A DNA stretch of 64,000 nt from an uncultured Flavobacteriaceae bacterium. GTDB lineage: Bacteria; Bacteroidota; Bacteroidia; Flavobacteriales; Flavobacteriaceae. The first letter of the stretch is position 1. Each line of letters starts with the position of its first letter. Below are positions 50,695-58,989 of this stretch, one piece after another. The notes under the pieces are model-generated. The model ran no database searches. It worked only from the letters and a program-made list of their open reading frames with translations, and was not told where the DNA came from. The DNA is taken from assembly GCA_947493175.1 (NCBI GenBank), contig CANLQD010000004.1, forward strand, positions 372,001-436,000, in the 5' to 3' direction. The position numbers and the translations under genes were made by a program.

Positions 50695-51702
50695 TCAATA
50701 CTTTGCCAGAAACTCTTGAAGCTTTTCGACCATTTTTCGACTTCCGCAGAAAAACGGGACCCGTTGATGTAGTTCCGTAGGTTGTATATCCAATATTCGG
50801 GATTTACCGCCGATTGCCAAACCATTTGCCTGTTCGGCAATAAGGGCCATGGGGTTGCATTCGTATAGCAAGCGTAATTTTCCACTCTCGGTAAGACTGC
50901 TCTTAGGATACATGTAAATACCGCCTTTGATCATGTTTCGGTGAAAATCGGACACCAACGAACCAATATATCTAGAGGTATAGGGACGATCACCTTCCTC
51001 TTGCTGGCAATATTTGATGTAGTCCTTTACGCCTTGTAAAAAGTGCACGTAATTCCCCTCGTTAACAGAATATATTTTTCCCGATTCGGGAAACTGCATG
51101 TTCGGGTGGGAAAGATAAAAGGTACCAATGGCCGGGTTTAGGGTAAAACCGTTGACCCCGTCGCCCGTAGTGTATACAAGCATGGTAGAGGTGCCATAGA
51201 CAACATAACCGGCAGCCACCTGATTTCTTCCCGGTTGTAAAAAATCTTCCAAGGTTACAGGGGTGCCCACTGGGGTAATTCTTCGGTAAATGGAAAAAAT
51301 AGTCCCTACCGAAACATTTACGTCGATATTGGAAGAACCGTCTAACGGATCGATCAATACAATGTATTTGTTCTGGTGTTGTTCGTCGTTGCTATTAATG
51401 CTTATGAAATCATCTTCTTCCTCCGAGGCGATGCCGCAAACGATTTCCCGATTTTTCAAGGTCTGTATGAACTTGTCGTTAGCCAAAACGTCGAGCTTTT
51501 GTTGGTCTTCTCCCTGAATATTGGTTTCTCCGGCCCGGCCGATGATGTCGACCAACCCGGCCTTGTTCACCTCGTGATTCACTACTTTGGCGGCCAATCG
51601 AATGGCGTTGATCAGTTTTGAAAGTTCCCCAGATGAATATTGAAAGGAATCCTGATTCTCGATAATGAATTCGCCTAACGTCTTGTTTCTGTTTCCAATC
51701 AC
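50695..51702 (-). CDS. fbp: class 1 fructose-1,6-bisphosphatase
   Basis: 335 aa. The active-site block is [20 protein letters not shown] (about residues 112-131; metal ligands Asp and Asp-Gly-Ser-Ser). [10 protein letters not shown] precedes it, and [23 protein letters not shown] is the substrate-binding region. [14 protein letters not shown] closes the family pattern. It converts fructose 1,6-bisphosphate to fructose 6-phosphate in gluconeogenesis, in the cytosol. Monocistronic, divergent from the GNAT gene. Confidence 0.96.
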   Translation of the reverse strand: MIGNRNKTLGEFIIENQDSFQYSSGELSKLINAIRLAAKVVNHEVNKAGLVDIIGRAGETNIQGEDQQKLDVLANDKFIQTLKNREIVCGIASEEEDDFISINSNDEQHQNKYIVLIDPLDGSSNIDVNVSVGTIFSIYRRITPVGTPVTLEDFLQPGRNQVAAGYVVYGTSTMLVYTTGDGVNGFTLNPAIGTFYLSHPNMQFPESGKIYSVNEGNYVHFLQGVKDYIKYCQQEEGDRPYTSRYIGSLVSDFHRNMIKGGIYMYPKSSLTESGKLRLLYECNPMALIAEQANGLAIGGKSRILDIQPTELHQRVPFFCGSRKMVEKLQEFLAKY

Positions 51703-51784
51703 TGAAGTGTCTATTTGTTTTGCACAAATATCGGGTATTTTGTGAAACTACATCTTTTCGTTATCGATACATTTTTTAAATTTA

Positions 51785-51792
51785 TAACTTTG
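51785..51792 (+). promoter_or_regulatory. candidate -7 box of the GNAT gene
   Basis: TAACTTTG, full match, 19 bp before the ATG at 51812. Confidence 0.55.
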
Positions 51793-51811
51793 TGTTTTAT
51801 TTGTAACAATT

Positions 51812-52291
51812 ATGGAGTATGTAATTCGAACTGCCCGTAAAACGGATATGGTCCAGGTATTGGGCTTGATCAAGGAGCTTGCTTCCTTTGAGAAAGAAGG
51901 CAATGCAGTGGAGGTGACCTTGGAAGACCTGCAACAAGCAGGTTTTGAAAAAGGATTGTTTCATTGTTTTGTGGCCGAAGCCGACGGCGCTATTGTCGGA
52001 ATGGCCCTTGTATACCCTCGTTACTCGACCTGGAAAGGCCCCGTAATACATCTCGAGGATCTGATCGTGACGGAGAAAATGAGAGGTAGTGGTATCGGGA
52101 ACGCCTTGTTGACCGCAGTGGTACGATATGGGAACGAATTGGGCGTAAAACGTATTTGTTGGGAAGTGTTGGATTGGAACGAACCTGCGATCGCCTTTTA
52201 TGAAAAGAAAGGGGCGAGGGTGATGCGCGATTGGGATGTAGTACAGTTAGATGAAAACGGAATGGAAGCCTTTTTGCAGGATCATACCTAG
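51812..52291 (+). CDS. GNAT family N-acetyltransferase
   Basis: 159 aa. HLEDLIVTEKMRGSGIGNALLTAVVRYG (about residues 78-105) contains the acetyl-CoA loop RGSGIG. AEADGAIVGMALVYPRYSTWKGP and WNEPAIAFYEKKGA are the flanking GNAT blocks. It resembles diamine/thialysine acetyltransferases (SSAT-like) in the WKG-P-x-HLEDL motif, so a small amine is a likely substrate. It precedes aspartate kinase by 76 bp, but a shared function is not evident. Confidence 0.9.
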   Translation: MEYVIRTARKTDMVQVLGLIKELASFEKEGNAVEVTLEDLQQAGFEKGLFHCFVAEADGAIVGMALVYPRYSTWKGPVIHLEDLIVTEKMRGSGIGNALLTAVVRYGNELGVKRICWEVLDWNEPAIAFYEKKGARVMRDWDVVQLDENGMEAFLQDHT

Positions 52292-52367
52292 TTTGTCGGG
52301 TTTTCCGTCGATGAAGAAAATGATGTTATTCGAAAATGATCAACCATATAGAATCAATTAAAGTTAT

Positions 52368-53618
52368 ATGCGAATATTTAAATTCGGAGGTGCTTCGGTC
52401 AAGGATGCCGATGGAATAAAAAATGTGGTAAGTGTCTTACGGCAGACAGGTCACGATGACACCTTGCTCGTTGTTTCGGCGATGGGCAAGACCACCAACG
52501 CGATGGAAGCGATCGTAGATGCCTATTTTAACGATAAGGAATCATTGCCTTTTGCTATCCAGGAAGTGGTAGCGTATCACGATGCTATTTTGAAGGATTT
52601 GTTTCCTCAGGACCAACATCCTATTTTTCAGAAATTAAAGAGTTTGGTCGAAGAGGTCACCGGGTTTTTGGCTTGGAACAAATCACCCAAGTATAATTTT
52701 GTTTACGATCAAGTGGTCGGGTATGGCGAATTGATTTCCACTTCGATTATCAGTACGTATCTAAATGAAGTGGGGATTCCCAATAGATGGCTCGATGTGC
52801 GCGATTTAATAAAGACCGATGCCAGCTACCGTGATGTGACGGTCAACTGGGAAAAGACCCAGCAAAATGTTTCGGAGGAAATCGACCGAGGACAACTGAA
52901 CATTACCCAAGGCTTTTTGGGGAGTGACGATAATAACTTTACCACCACTTTGGGCCGCGAAGGGTCTGATTATACTGCAGCAATTTTGGCCTATTGTTTA
53001 AATGCGACTTCGGTAACCATTTGGAAAGATGTGCCGGGGGTACTCAATGCCGATCCCAGGTATTTCGAAAAAACGCAGTTGTTGAACAATATCTCCTATA
53101 GGGAGGCTATCGAGTTGGCCTTTTACGGTGCCTCGGTCATACACCCGAAAACGTTGCAGCCCTTGCAAGGAAAGGAAATACCGTTACACGTGAAGTCGTT
53201 CTTGAATCCAAAAGACCCCGGTACGACCGTCGGAAAGGGAATTGGCATAGAGCCGAATATTCCCTGTTTTATCGTGAAAAAGAATCAAGTATTGCTAAAG
53301 CTTTCTTCCTTGGACTTCTCGTTTATCGTTGAGGATAGTATCAGCGAACTTTTTAAACTATTTCACGAGTACAAGATGAAAGTGGACTTGATCCAGAATT
53401 CGGCGATTAGCTTTTCGGTCTGTGTTGACAATAAATTTGGGCGTCTCGAGGATTTATTGCAGTTGCTGAAAAGTAGGTTCAAACTGGTCTACCATGAAGG
53501 AGTGTCGCTTTACACGATTCGCCATTTTAATGAAGAAGCGGTCGCCTCATTGCAGAACGGTCATGAAGTGCTTCTTGAGCAGCGGGGAAAAGAGACCCTC
53601 CAGCTGGTTGTAAAATAG
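52368..53618 (+). CDS. lysC: aspartate kinase (monofunctional)
   Basis: 416 aa. KFGGASVKDADGIKNV near residues 4-19 is the N-terminal nucleotide-binding block (usual KFGGTSV). GREGSDYTAAILAYCL (about 203-218) and VPGVLNADPR (about 228-237) are family motifs. The ACT regulatory region starts at about residue 310. It phosphorylates aspartate for lysine, threonine and methionine synthesis. No homoserine dehydrogenase domain is fused, unlike many flavobacterial ThrA. Feedback control is expected from the ACT domains. Confidence 0.94.
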   Translation: MRIFKFGGASVKDADGIKNVVSVLRQTGHDDTLLVVSAMGKTTNAMEAIVDAYFNDKESLPFAIQEVVAYHDAILKDLFPQDQHPIFQKLKSLVEEVTGFLAWNKSPKYNFVYDQVVGYGELISTSIISTYLNEVGIPNRWLDVRDLIKTDASYRDVTVNWEKTQQNVSEEIDRGQLNITQGFLGSDDNNFTTTLGREGSDYTAAILAYCLNATSVTIWKDVPGVLNADPRYFEKTQLLNNISYREAIELAFYGASVIHPKTLQPLQGKEIPLHVKSFLNPKDPGTTVGKGIGIEPNIPCFIVKKNQVLLKLSSLDFSFIVEDSISELFKLFHEYKMKVDLIQNSAISFSVCVDNKFGRLEDLLQLLKSRFKLVYHEGVSLYTIRHFNEEAVASLQNGHEVLLEQRGKETLQLVVK

Positions 53619-53673
53619 AGGGCTTTCTTGCCTTTTAGGAGTGTTAAATAGGGGCGACGTTGGCTGTTTTTCC

Positions 53674-53681
53674 TATCTTAG
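53674..53681 (+). promoter_or_regulatory. weak -7 box of the acyltransferase gene
   Basis: TATCTTAG, one base from TAnnTTTG, 25 bp before the ATG at 53706. Confidence 0.35.
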
Positions 53682-53705
53682 CGGCTTTCCTAATCTAATA
53701 ATTCT

Positions 53706-55523
53706 ATGGGTTTAGTGACCGCCAAAGAAGTGGCCAAAGCAACCAAACTCGATAAATTCGGTTTTGTGGGTATTTTCTTGGCATGGGTGATTCTCAAGGT
53801 CACCAGGATATCCCAACTAAACCGCACCTATAACAAGATTAAACATCTCGAAGGAATCGATTTTGTAGAGGGGGCATTGGAAAAGTTTGAAATCGATTAC
53901 GAGATTCCTACCGATGATCTTAGGCGTTTGCCGAAAGAAGGGCCATATATTACCATAAGCAACCATCCGTTAGGCGGAATGGACGGCGTGGTCCTTTTAA
54001 AATTGATGTTGAGCCAACGGGCCGATTACAAACTAATGGCCAATTTTTTATTGCAACGATTCGAACCGCTTTCACCATACATCTTTCCCGTGAATCCTTT
54101 TGAGGACCACAAGGAGGCCAAAAGTAGTCTTATTGGGTTCAAACATGCCATGCTGCATCTGAAAGAAGGTCATCCGCTAGGTATTTTCCCAGCAGGGGAA
54201 GTCTCTACCCATAAAGATGGTAAAATGGTGGTCGACAAACCATGGGAAGAGGCTGCAATCAAATTGATTCGAAATGCAAAGGTACCCGTAGTTCCTATTT
54301 ACTTTCATGCCAGGAACAGCAAGCTGTTTTATCGTTTGGCCAAGATCAGTGGGGTTTTCCGGACTGCGAAGTTGCCTTCAGAGCTCTATTCACAGCGATA
54401 TAGGCCTATAAAGGTGCGTATCGGGCAACCCATATCGGTCCATACTCAGGAAGAGCAGGGGAGTTTGGAAGAATATACCGAGCTGCTGCGCAGAAAAACC
54501 TATATTCTTTCCAATGCCTATGAGAAAGAGCGTTTGATCGATCAACTACCTACGACCCTAAAGCTTCCCAAGCAGCCGAGAAAAATTGCCACTGCTGTTC
54601 GTACCGAAGTAATAGAGGGCGAGATTGAAAAATTAACGGAAAAAGACCGAAGGTTGCTCCAAAGTAAAAACTATGAGGTGTTTTTGGCACCCGCCAACGA
54701 GATGCCTTTTACTTTGCAGGAAATCGGCAGACAACGTGAAGTTACTTTTCGGGCCATCGGTGAGGGGACCAATAATTCAATCGATATCGATAAATTCGAT
54801 GCCTATTACCATCATATGTTTCTTTGGGACAATCAGGCTAAAGTTATTGCAGGCGCTTATCGAATGGGATTGGGCGCCGATATCTTCAAGGCGTATGGCA
54901 TCGATGGGTTTTATCTACAAGACCTATTTCGTTTTGAGCCCGAGCTTTTTGGTATGATGCGCCAATCTATTGAAATGGGTCGTGCCTATATCATCAAGGA
55001 ATACCAACAAAAACCGATGCCCTTGTTCCTGCTCTGGAAAGGAATTGTACATACTACCTTGCGGCATCCCGAGCATAAGTATTTAATCGGTGGCGTGAGT
55101 ATCAGCAATCAGTTTTCCAACTTTTCAAAATCGTTGATGATCGAGTTCATGAAGAGTAACTATTGGGATCCTTATGTAGCCCAGTATGTTCGGCCTAAAA
55201 AAGAATTTAAGGTAAAGCTAAAGGATGCCGATAAGGAGTTTGTCTTTGACGAAACCCAGGCCGACCTGAACAAGTTCGATAAAATGATCGATGAAGTAGA
55301 ACCTGGTAACCTTAGACTACCCGTCTTGATCAAAAAATATATCAAGCAAAATGCAAAAGTCGTTGCCTTTAATGTAGACCCGTTATTCAATAACTCGGTA
55401 GACGGGCTCATGTATATCAAAATTGCCGACTTGCCCGAAAGTACGGTGAAACCTGTGATGGAGGAGTTTCAAGCAGAACTTGAACGTAAATTGGCCGAAA
55501 ACGGTACCGAGGAAGATCGTTAA
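53706..55523 (+). CDS. two-domain acyltransferase (PlsC-like plus OlsB-like), probable aminolipid synthase
   Basis: 605 aa. The N-terminal PlsC-like O-acyltransferase has ITISNHPLGGMDGVVLL (about residues 83-99, NHP...D) and IFPAGEVSTHKDGKM (about 155-170). The C-terminal half (about 310-560) looks like the OlsB/hemolysin GNAT N-acyltransferases: YEVFLAPANEMPFTLQEIGR, VTFRAIGEGTNN and KVIAGAYRMGLG. Fused enzymes of this layout (OlsF) make ornithine lipids in one protein; glycine or serine lipids are alternatives in Bacteroidota. Membrane-associated, using acyl-ACP donors. Its stop overlaps the convergent arsC stop by three bases. Confidence 0.87.
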   Translation: MGLVTAKEVAKATKLDKFGFVGIFLAWVILKVTRISQLNRTYNKIKHLEGIDFVEGALEKFEIDYEIPTDDLRRLPKEGPYITISNHPLGGMDGVVLLKLMLSQRADYKLMANFLLQRFEPLSPYIFPVNPFEDHKEAKSSLIGFKHAMLHLKEGHPLGIFPAGEVSTHKDGKMVVDKPWEEAAIKLIRNAKVPVVPIYFHARNSKLFYRLAKISGVFRTAKLPSELYSQRYRPIKVRIGQPISVHTQEEQGSLEEYTELLRRKTYILSNAYEKERLIDQLPTTLKLPKQPRKIATAVRTEVIEGEIEKLTEKDRRLLQSKNYEVFLAPANEMPFTLQEIGRQREVTFRAIGEGTNNSIDIDKFDAYYHHMFLWDNQAKVIAGAYRMGLGADIFKAYGIDGFYLQDLFRFEPELFGMMRQSIEMGRAYIIKEYQQKPMPLFLLWKGIVHTTLRHPEHKYLIGGVSISNQFSNFSKSLMIEFMKSNYWDPYVAQYVRPKKEFKVKLKDADKEFVFDETQADLNKFDKMIDEVEPGNLRLPVLIKKYIKQNAKVVAFNVDPLFNNSVDGLMYIKIADLPESTVKPVMEEFQAELERKLAENGTEEDR

Positions 55524-55942
55524 TTCAATTCCTCTTCAACAAAGCCCTTGCAAAATTCCCGAATTTCATTTCGGGCCTTTAAAAAAGCGGTATGCTTTTC
55601 GGTCTCGCTTCCCTGAACCTTGGAGGGATCAAAGAAGTTGTGATGAATGCGTTTTGCTTTTTCCGCCGGGATGAACGGACAGTTTTCCTTGGCGTGGTCA
55701 CAGACAGTAATGATATAGTCCCACTGGATACCCGCATACTCATCAACGTGGTTGCTGGTATGCCCTGTGATATCTATGTCATCCTCGGCCATGATGGCAA
55801 CGGCACCAGGATTCAGCCCGTGGGTCTCGATGCCGGCACTATAAATAGTTGCCAAACCGCTTTGAAAGGAATTCAAATACCCGTGCGCCATTTGGCTTCT
55901 ACAGGAATTTCCGGTACATAGTACTAAGATATTTTTCATCAA
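55520..55942 (-). CDS. arsC: arsenate reductase, thioredoxin-coupled type
   Basis: 140 aa low-molecular-weight phosphatase fold. The P-loop CX5R is C9TGNSCR15. The relay cysteines are Cys81 and Cys88 (TVCDHAKENCPF). FDPSK near residue 108 holds the catalytic Asp. It reduces arsenate to arsenite. Its start is 300 bp from the other ars-like genes upstream, so it may have its own promoter. The expected efflux pump gene is not next to it. Confidence 0.93.
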   Translation of the reverse strand: MMKNILVLCTGNSCRSQMAHGYLNSFQSGLATIYSAGIETHGLNPGAVAIMAEDDIDITGHTSNHVDEYAGIQWDYIITVCDHAKENCPFIPAEKAKRIHHNFFDPSKVQGSETEKHTAFLKARNEIREFCKGFVEEELN

Positions 55943-56241
55943 TATTTGGTTAATTCATTGGTCACAATCATTGGTTGAAACTATACACTTTATTGCAAGA
56001 CTTTCCCCCGAAGTTTCGGGGCTACAATTTTTCAACAAGTAAGCAGTGGTACTCGGCAGTTCTAAAAGGGCCAAGCTGATTACTGCCAACTGCCCACCGC
56101 TACTTTGGCACAAAGTTCAAAAAGAATTTTATCTTTCCTTAAAACCTATGCATTTAAAATGTATAGTGGTTTAGTTCCATGAAGGCGGAAATCTCTAATT
56201 CTATGCTTAAACCAATCTACAATCAGACTGGATTCTGGCCT
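55943..56241. other. intergenic spacer of about 300 bp in the ars region
   Basis: Between arsC and the GNAT gene. It contains a small CCCCGAAGTTTCGGGG stem (near 56003-56019) and the long hairpin at 56042-56101. No ORF or full TAnnTTTG box is seen. Confidence 0.5.
56042..56101 (+). repeat. 60-base imperfect hairpin
   Basis: AGCAGTGGTACTCGGCAGT (left) pairs with ACTGCCAACTGCCCACCGCT (right) with a few mismatches around a 21-base loop. It may be an intergenic repeat or an RNA structure before arsC. Confidence 0.5.
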
Positions 56242-56751
56242 TTAATCGATACCCACCACCTTGCTTCGTCTTTCAAACAGTAAATTGTCTTTCCAGACAC
56301 CATCTAATTTTCCGACACGTTCTCGTTTGCCAATATAGCGAAACCCTACTTTTTTATGAAGTTGAACACTTCCTTCATTTTCTGGGAAAATACCGGACTG
56401 CAGTGTCCAGATACCCTCCTTTTCGCTTTCAGTGATCAAGGTGTTCATCAGTATTTTGCCCACTCCCTTACCACGACTCTTTTCCCGAATATAGACGCTA
56501 ACTTCTGCGACACCGCCATAGACACAGCGGCTTGAAACAGGTGATAGGGCTGCCCAGCCCAATAGTTGCCCATCTTCGACAGCTACAATTCTGCAAGAGG
56601 GTAAATGGGCAGTATTCCAGGATTCGTAGGAGGGTACGTTCTTTTCAAAAGTGGCAAAACCCGTGGCAATGCCTTCGGTATAGATATGCGAGACCGATTC
56701 CCAATCCTGATCTTGCATTGGTCGTATAGCAAATTGGTTTTTCTTTTTCAT
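56242..56751 (-). CDS. GNAT N-acetyltransferase (phosphinothricin/ArsN1-like)
   Basis: 169 aa. IRPMQDQDWESVSHIYTEGI starts the PAT-like fold. The acetyl-CoA loop is KSRGKGVGK (about 96-104), and the C-terminal FRYIGKRERVGKLDGVWKDNLLFER (about 138-162) is the PAT/Bar signature. ArsN1 enzymes in ars operons acetylate arsinothricin, and this context suits that reading. A general PAT-type enzyme is the alternative. It starts one base after the stop of the membrane-protein gene. Confidence 0.85.
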   Translation of the reverse strand: MKKKNQFAIRPMQDQDWESVSHIYTEGIATGFATFEKNVPSYESWNTAHLPSCRIVAVEDGQLLGWAALSPVSSRCVYGGVAEVSVYIREKSRGKGVGKILMNTLITESEKEGIWTLQSGIFPENEGSVQLHKKVGFRYIGKRERVGKLDGVWKDNLLFERRSKVVGID

Positions 56752-56752
56752 G

Positions 56753-57325
56753 TTAGCAGCAAGTTATTTTTTCACGATAGTTGTTCCAAACCCTTTGAGG
56801 CTTTTTACGCAGCAAGACAAGATGTAGCAGTGCCAAAAAGATGCTCCCAGGAATTACGTTCTTACTTACGAACATAAACATATCATAGGCCGGCGTGGAT
56901 GCAAAATCGGTTACGAAGTGAACGGCCGAACCCGATAGGCGAAGCTTCAGCCCCATTACCAAAACGATAGCCGCAAAGTGAAAGGCGTTGGAGAAAAGAT
57001 GAATAATGTATTCCCATTTTGGGAGTCCGCCCATAAAGCTTCGGCTCTCCTTTTCGGAATATGCATCGACTGCTAACACGGTTAGGTCAAGTAGCACCAA
57101 TGAAGCTCCGAAAAGAAATCCGATCCAACTAGTTTCATTTAAAAACAGTAACCAAATGATCAATGGAAACAGAATAGCTCTGATGGTATGGGTTTTATGT
57201 TCAAAAACGCTTTCTTCCCTTTCGAATAGTCGGTATTTCCATAAATGAAGAAAAAAGCCATCGTAAGTGGCTAACACCATAAATAAAACAAGGCAGGCCG
57301 TTGCCAGATAAAACAAAGTTTCCAT
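56753..57325 (-). CDS. small membrane protein of the ars-type operon with C-terminal Cys-Cys
   Basis: 190 aa, four to five hydrophobic segments (about 5-25, 50-66, 70-90, 112-130, 155-175). Charged and His residues occur between them (FLHLWKYRLFEREESVFEHKTH). It ends REKITCC, two Cys at the very end. No family is recognised. It sits between DUF6428 and the GNAT gene with 33-bp and 1-bp gaps. Without an Acr3 or ArsB in view, it might handle arsenic or another thiophilic compound at the membrane, but this is speculation. Confidence 0.78.
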   Translation of the reverse strand: METLFYLATACLVLFMVLATYDGFFLHLWKYRLFEREESVFEHKTHTIRAILFPLIIWLLFLNETSWIGFLFGASLVLLDLTVLAVDAYSEKESRSFMGGLPKWEYIIHLFSNAFHFAAIVLVMGLKLRLSGSAVHFVTDFASTPAYDMFMFVSKNVIPGSIFLALLHLVLLRKKPQRVWNNYREKITCC

Positions 57326-57358
57326 AGACTAATTGATTTTCACTACTGAACTCTTGGC

Positions 57359-57850
57359 TTAGCAGCAACCACTATTGGGGGCACAGGCAGTTTTTTCAGA
57401 CTCTAGCGCTGTTTCCGATGGTATACCGCAAAGTTCCCTTGCTTTGCAATTGGTTTGTTCGCTACCCAGTTTTAGGATGAGGTCATTGGTGGCGATCAAA
57501 ACATCGTTCACAAAGAGCTGTGCGGTATGAAAATGTTCGTTGCTATATTCGAACTTTATTTCTACTGTGCGCTCCATCGGTTTTATTTGGTCTACTCTGT
57601 TAAGAATGCTCAGGGCCTTCCCGGCACTGATATATTCCTCGGTTTGGTGTTCATCCGGACTTTCCCATAGCTGCACTATGGTCTCTTTCCAAAAATCGCT
57701 TTTCCCACCGCAATCTATGGCATCGATGGTTACATTCTTTACTTCTGTAATGTGGTAGTTGGCACCCACATGCTTTCCCGAAGTGTATTCAAAGCGAAGG
57801 TTTTTTTGCGGATGTTCCGCTAAAAGCGATAGAAATTCTTGTGTTTTCAT
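57359..57850 (-). CDS. DUF6428 family protein, Cys-rich tail
   Basis: 163 aa soluble protein. DUF6428 members are regularly found with ArsR regulators in Bacteroidota. The family block FEYTSGKHVGANYHITEVKN is near residues 20-39 and WKETIVQLWESP near 80-91. The last 30 residues hold five Cys (NCKARELCG, then TACAPNSGCC). The tail suggests thiol binding of As(III) or another soft metal. It lies 13 bp after arsR. Function unproven. Confidence 0.85.
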   Translation of the reverse strand: MKTQEFLSLLAEHPQKNLRFEYTSGKHVGANYHITEVKNVTIDAIDCGGKSDFWKETIVQLWESPDEHQTEEYISAGKALSILNRVDQIKPMERTVEIKFEYSNEHFHTAQLFVNDVLIATNDLILKLGSEQTNCKARELCGIPSETALESEKTACAPNSGCC

Positions 57851-57863
57851 AAGCTACATATGG

Positions 57864-58187
57864 TTAACAGCAATTAAACTTGGTATTGTCAAAAAAGGAA
57901 TTCAAGAGGGTCTGTATTTCTTTCCATTTATCTAGATTAATGCAATAACATACCTTTTTACCTTCAATCTCCCCCTTTATCAAATCAATGCTTTTCAACT
58001 CCTTTAAATGTTGTGAAATAGTAGGCTGCGCAAGGCCTATTTCTTCAACAATGTCGTTACAGATACACCCCTTTTGGCTACTGATGTATTGTAAAATGGC
58101 GATTCGGGCCGGATGAGCCAATACTTTAAAAAGTATGGCTAGTTTGTTTTGCCGGTCATCGAATATCTGTGTCTTGGTAAGGCCCAT
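57864..58187 (-). CDS. arsR: ArsR-family transcriptional repressor
   Basis: 107 aa winged helix-turn-helix. The recognition region is LAQPTISQHLKELKS (about 55-69). The CxC motif KGCICNDIVEEIG (about 37-49) is the classical As(III) site, and KVCYC (about 80-84) is a second CxC. The protein ends FNCC. As(III) or Sb(III) binding is expected to release it from its operator. It is the first gene of the operon. A perfect palindrome ATATTGCAATAT lies 12-23 bp before its ATG. Confidence 0.93.
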   Translation of the reverse strand: MGLTKTQIFDDRQNKLAILFKVLAHPARIAILQYISSQKGCICNDIVEEIGLAQPTISQHLKELKSIDLIKGEIEGKKVCYCINLDKWKEIQTLLNSFFDNTKFNCC

Positions 58188-58198
58188 TATATATTTAT

Positions 58199-58210
58199 AT
58201 ATTGCAATAT
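58199..58210 (-). promoter_or_regulatory. candidate ArsR operator
   Basis: Perfect 12-bp palindrome ATATTGCAATAT within an ATAT-rich leader. A weak -7 box TAATATTG overlaps it (58205-58212), so a bound repressor would block transcription start. Confidence 0.5.
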
Positions 58211-58231
58211 TACGATGATAAAACGAAACAA

Positions 58232-58261
58232 AAAAGTCAAATCACTAAAAATTTGACTTTT
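58232..58261 (-). terminator. intrinsic terminator of the TM2-protein gene
   Basis: AAAAGTCAAAT and ATTTGACTTTT form an 11-bp stem with T tract on the minus strand, seven bases after the TM2-protein stop. Confidence 0.75.
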
Positions 58262-58267
58262 CTATGA

Positions 58268-58768
58268 TTAGAACCAAGGTTTTCTACCCACCTGATAGGT
58301 GTTATAGAAATCCTCATCCGATTTGGTTAAATAGACAATTCCTTCGATGAGACCAATTATCCCTGTTGCCATTAAAATGAAACTTCCTATGACAAAACAA
58401 ACGGTGATATAGCCGATTACAGAGGCCCCTAATAGAATAAAACCTTCTTTCTGATATCCTAAAATGAACTTATGAACTCCGAGCGAACCCAAGAATATTG
58501 CCAACAGTCCCGCCAGCATCTTCTTGTTATCTCCTCCTGCTCCGCTAAAAGCTTCTTTGGCGCCTTCGGTGAATTCATCGGCTGTCTTCTTTGCTTCCTT
58601 TGCAAATTCACTCGCCTTTTCTTTGGCATCTTCGGCAAACTCCTTTGTCGCTTCCTTGGCGTCATCAAATTTTTCACCTGCCTTTTCCCCTAATTCGCTT
58701 GCCTTTTCTTTTGCACTTTCAAAGGCATCTTCGGCTTTGTCGCCCAAGTCTTTATTATCTTCTGACAT
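58268..58768 (-). CDS. TM2-domain protein with LEA-like amphipathic N-terminus
   Basis: 166 aa. Residues 2-75 are a run of short Lys/Glu/Ala repeats (AKEKASELGEKAGEKFDDAK, then KEFAEDAKEKASEFAKEAKK) like LEA or apolipoprotein helices. Residues about 85-155 are a TM2 domain with two membrane segments (LAGLLAIFLGSLGVHKFILG, then YITVCFVIGSFILMATGIIG). Such fusions are common in Bacteroidota. The helix may lie on the membrane surface. The role is unknown; stress protection is possible. Confidence 0.85.
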   Translation of the reverse strand: MSEDNKDLGDKAEDAFESAKEKASELGEKAGEKFDDAKEATKEFAEDAKEKASEFAKEAKKTADEFTEGAKEAFSGAGGDNKKMLAGLLAIFLGSLGVHKFILGYQKEGFILLGASVIGYITVCFVIGSFILMATGIIGLIEGIVYLTKSDEDFYNTYQVGRKPWF

Positions 58769-58888
58769 GATTTATATTTTGTTGGTTACACATGTTTAAA
58801 AGTAGCGAATATTTTTAATCCAAATTACGATATAGCTTAATTTGCCCGAAGGGTAGAAGAAAACCTTCAATTTTGTTTAAGTTAAACC

Positions 58889-58941
58889 TGACAAAAGTAT
58901 TGAACTCAAGATGAGTTCATTTTGTGTCTATACTTTTGTCA
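58889..58941 (+). repeat. inverted repeat with loop carrying a family D-like core
   Basis: TGACAAAAGTAT (58889-58900) and ATACTTTTGTCA (58930-58941) pair perfectly over 12 bp. The loop starts TGAACTCAAGATGAGTTCA, itself near-palindromic and resembling the outer end of element D. It could be a relic of that family, or the terminator of the VOC gene (49 bp downstream of its stop). Confidence 0.5.
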
Positions 58942-58989
58942 TTCAGGACGGAATATTCAGGATATTGGAAAAAACGTTCGGGATTTAAA

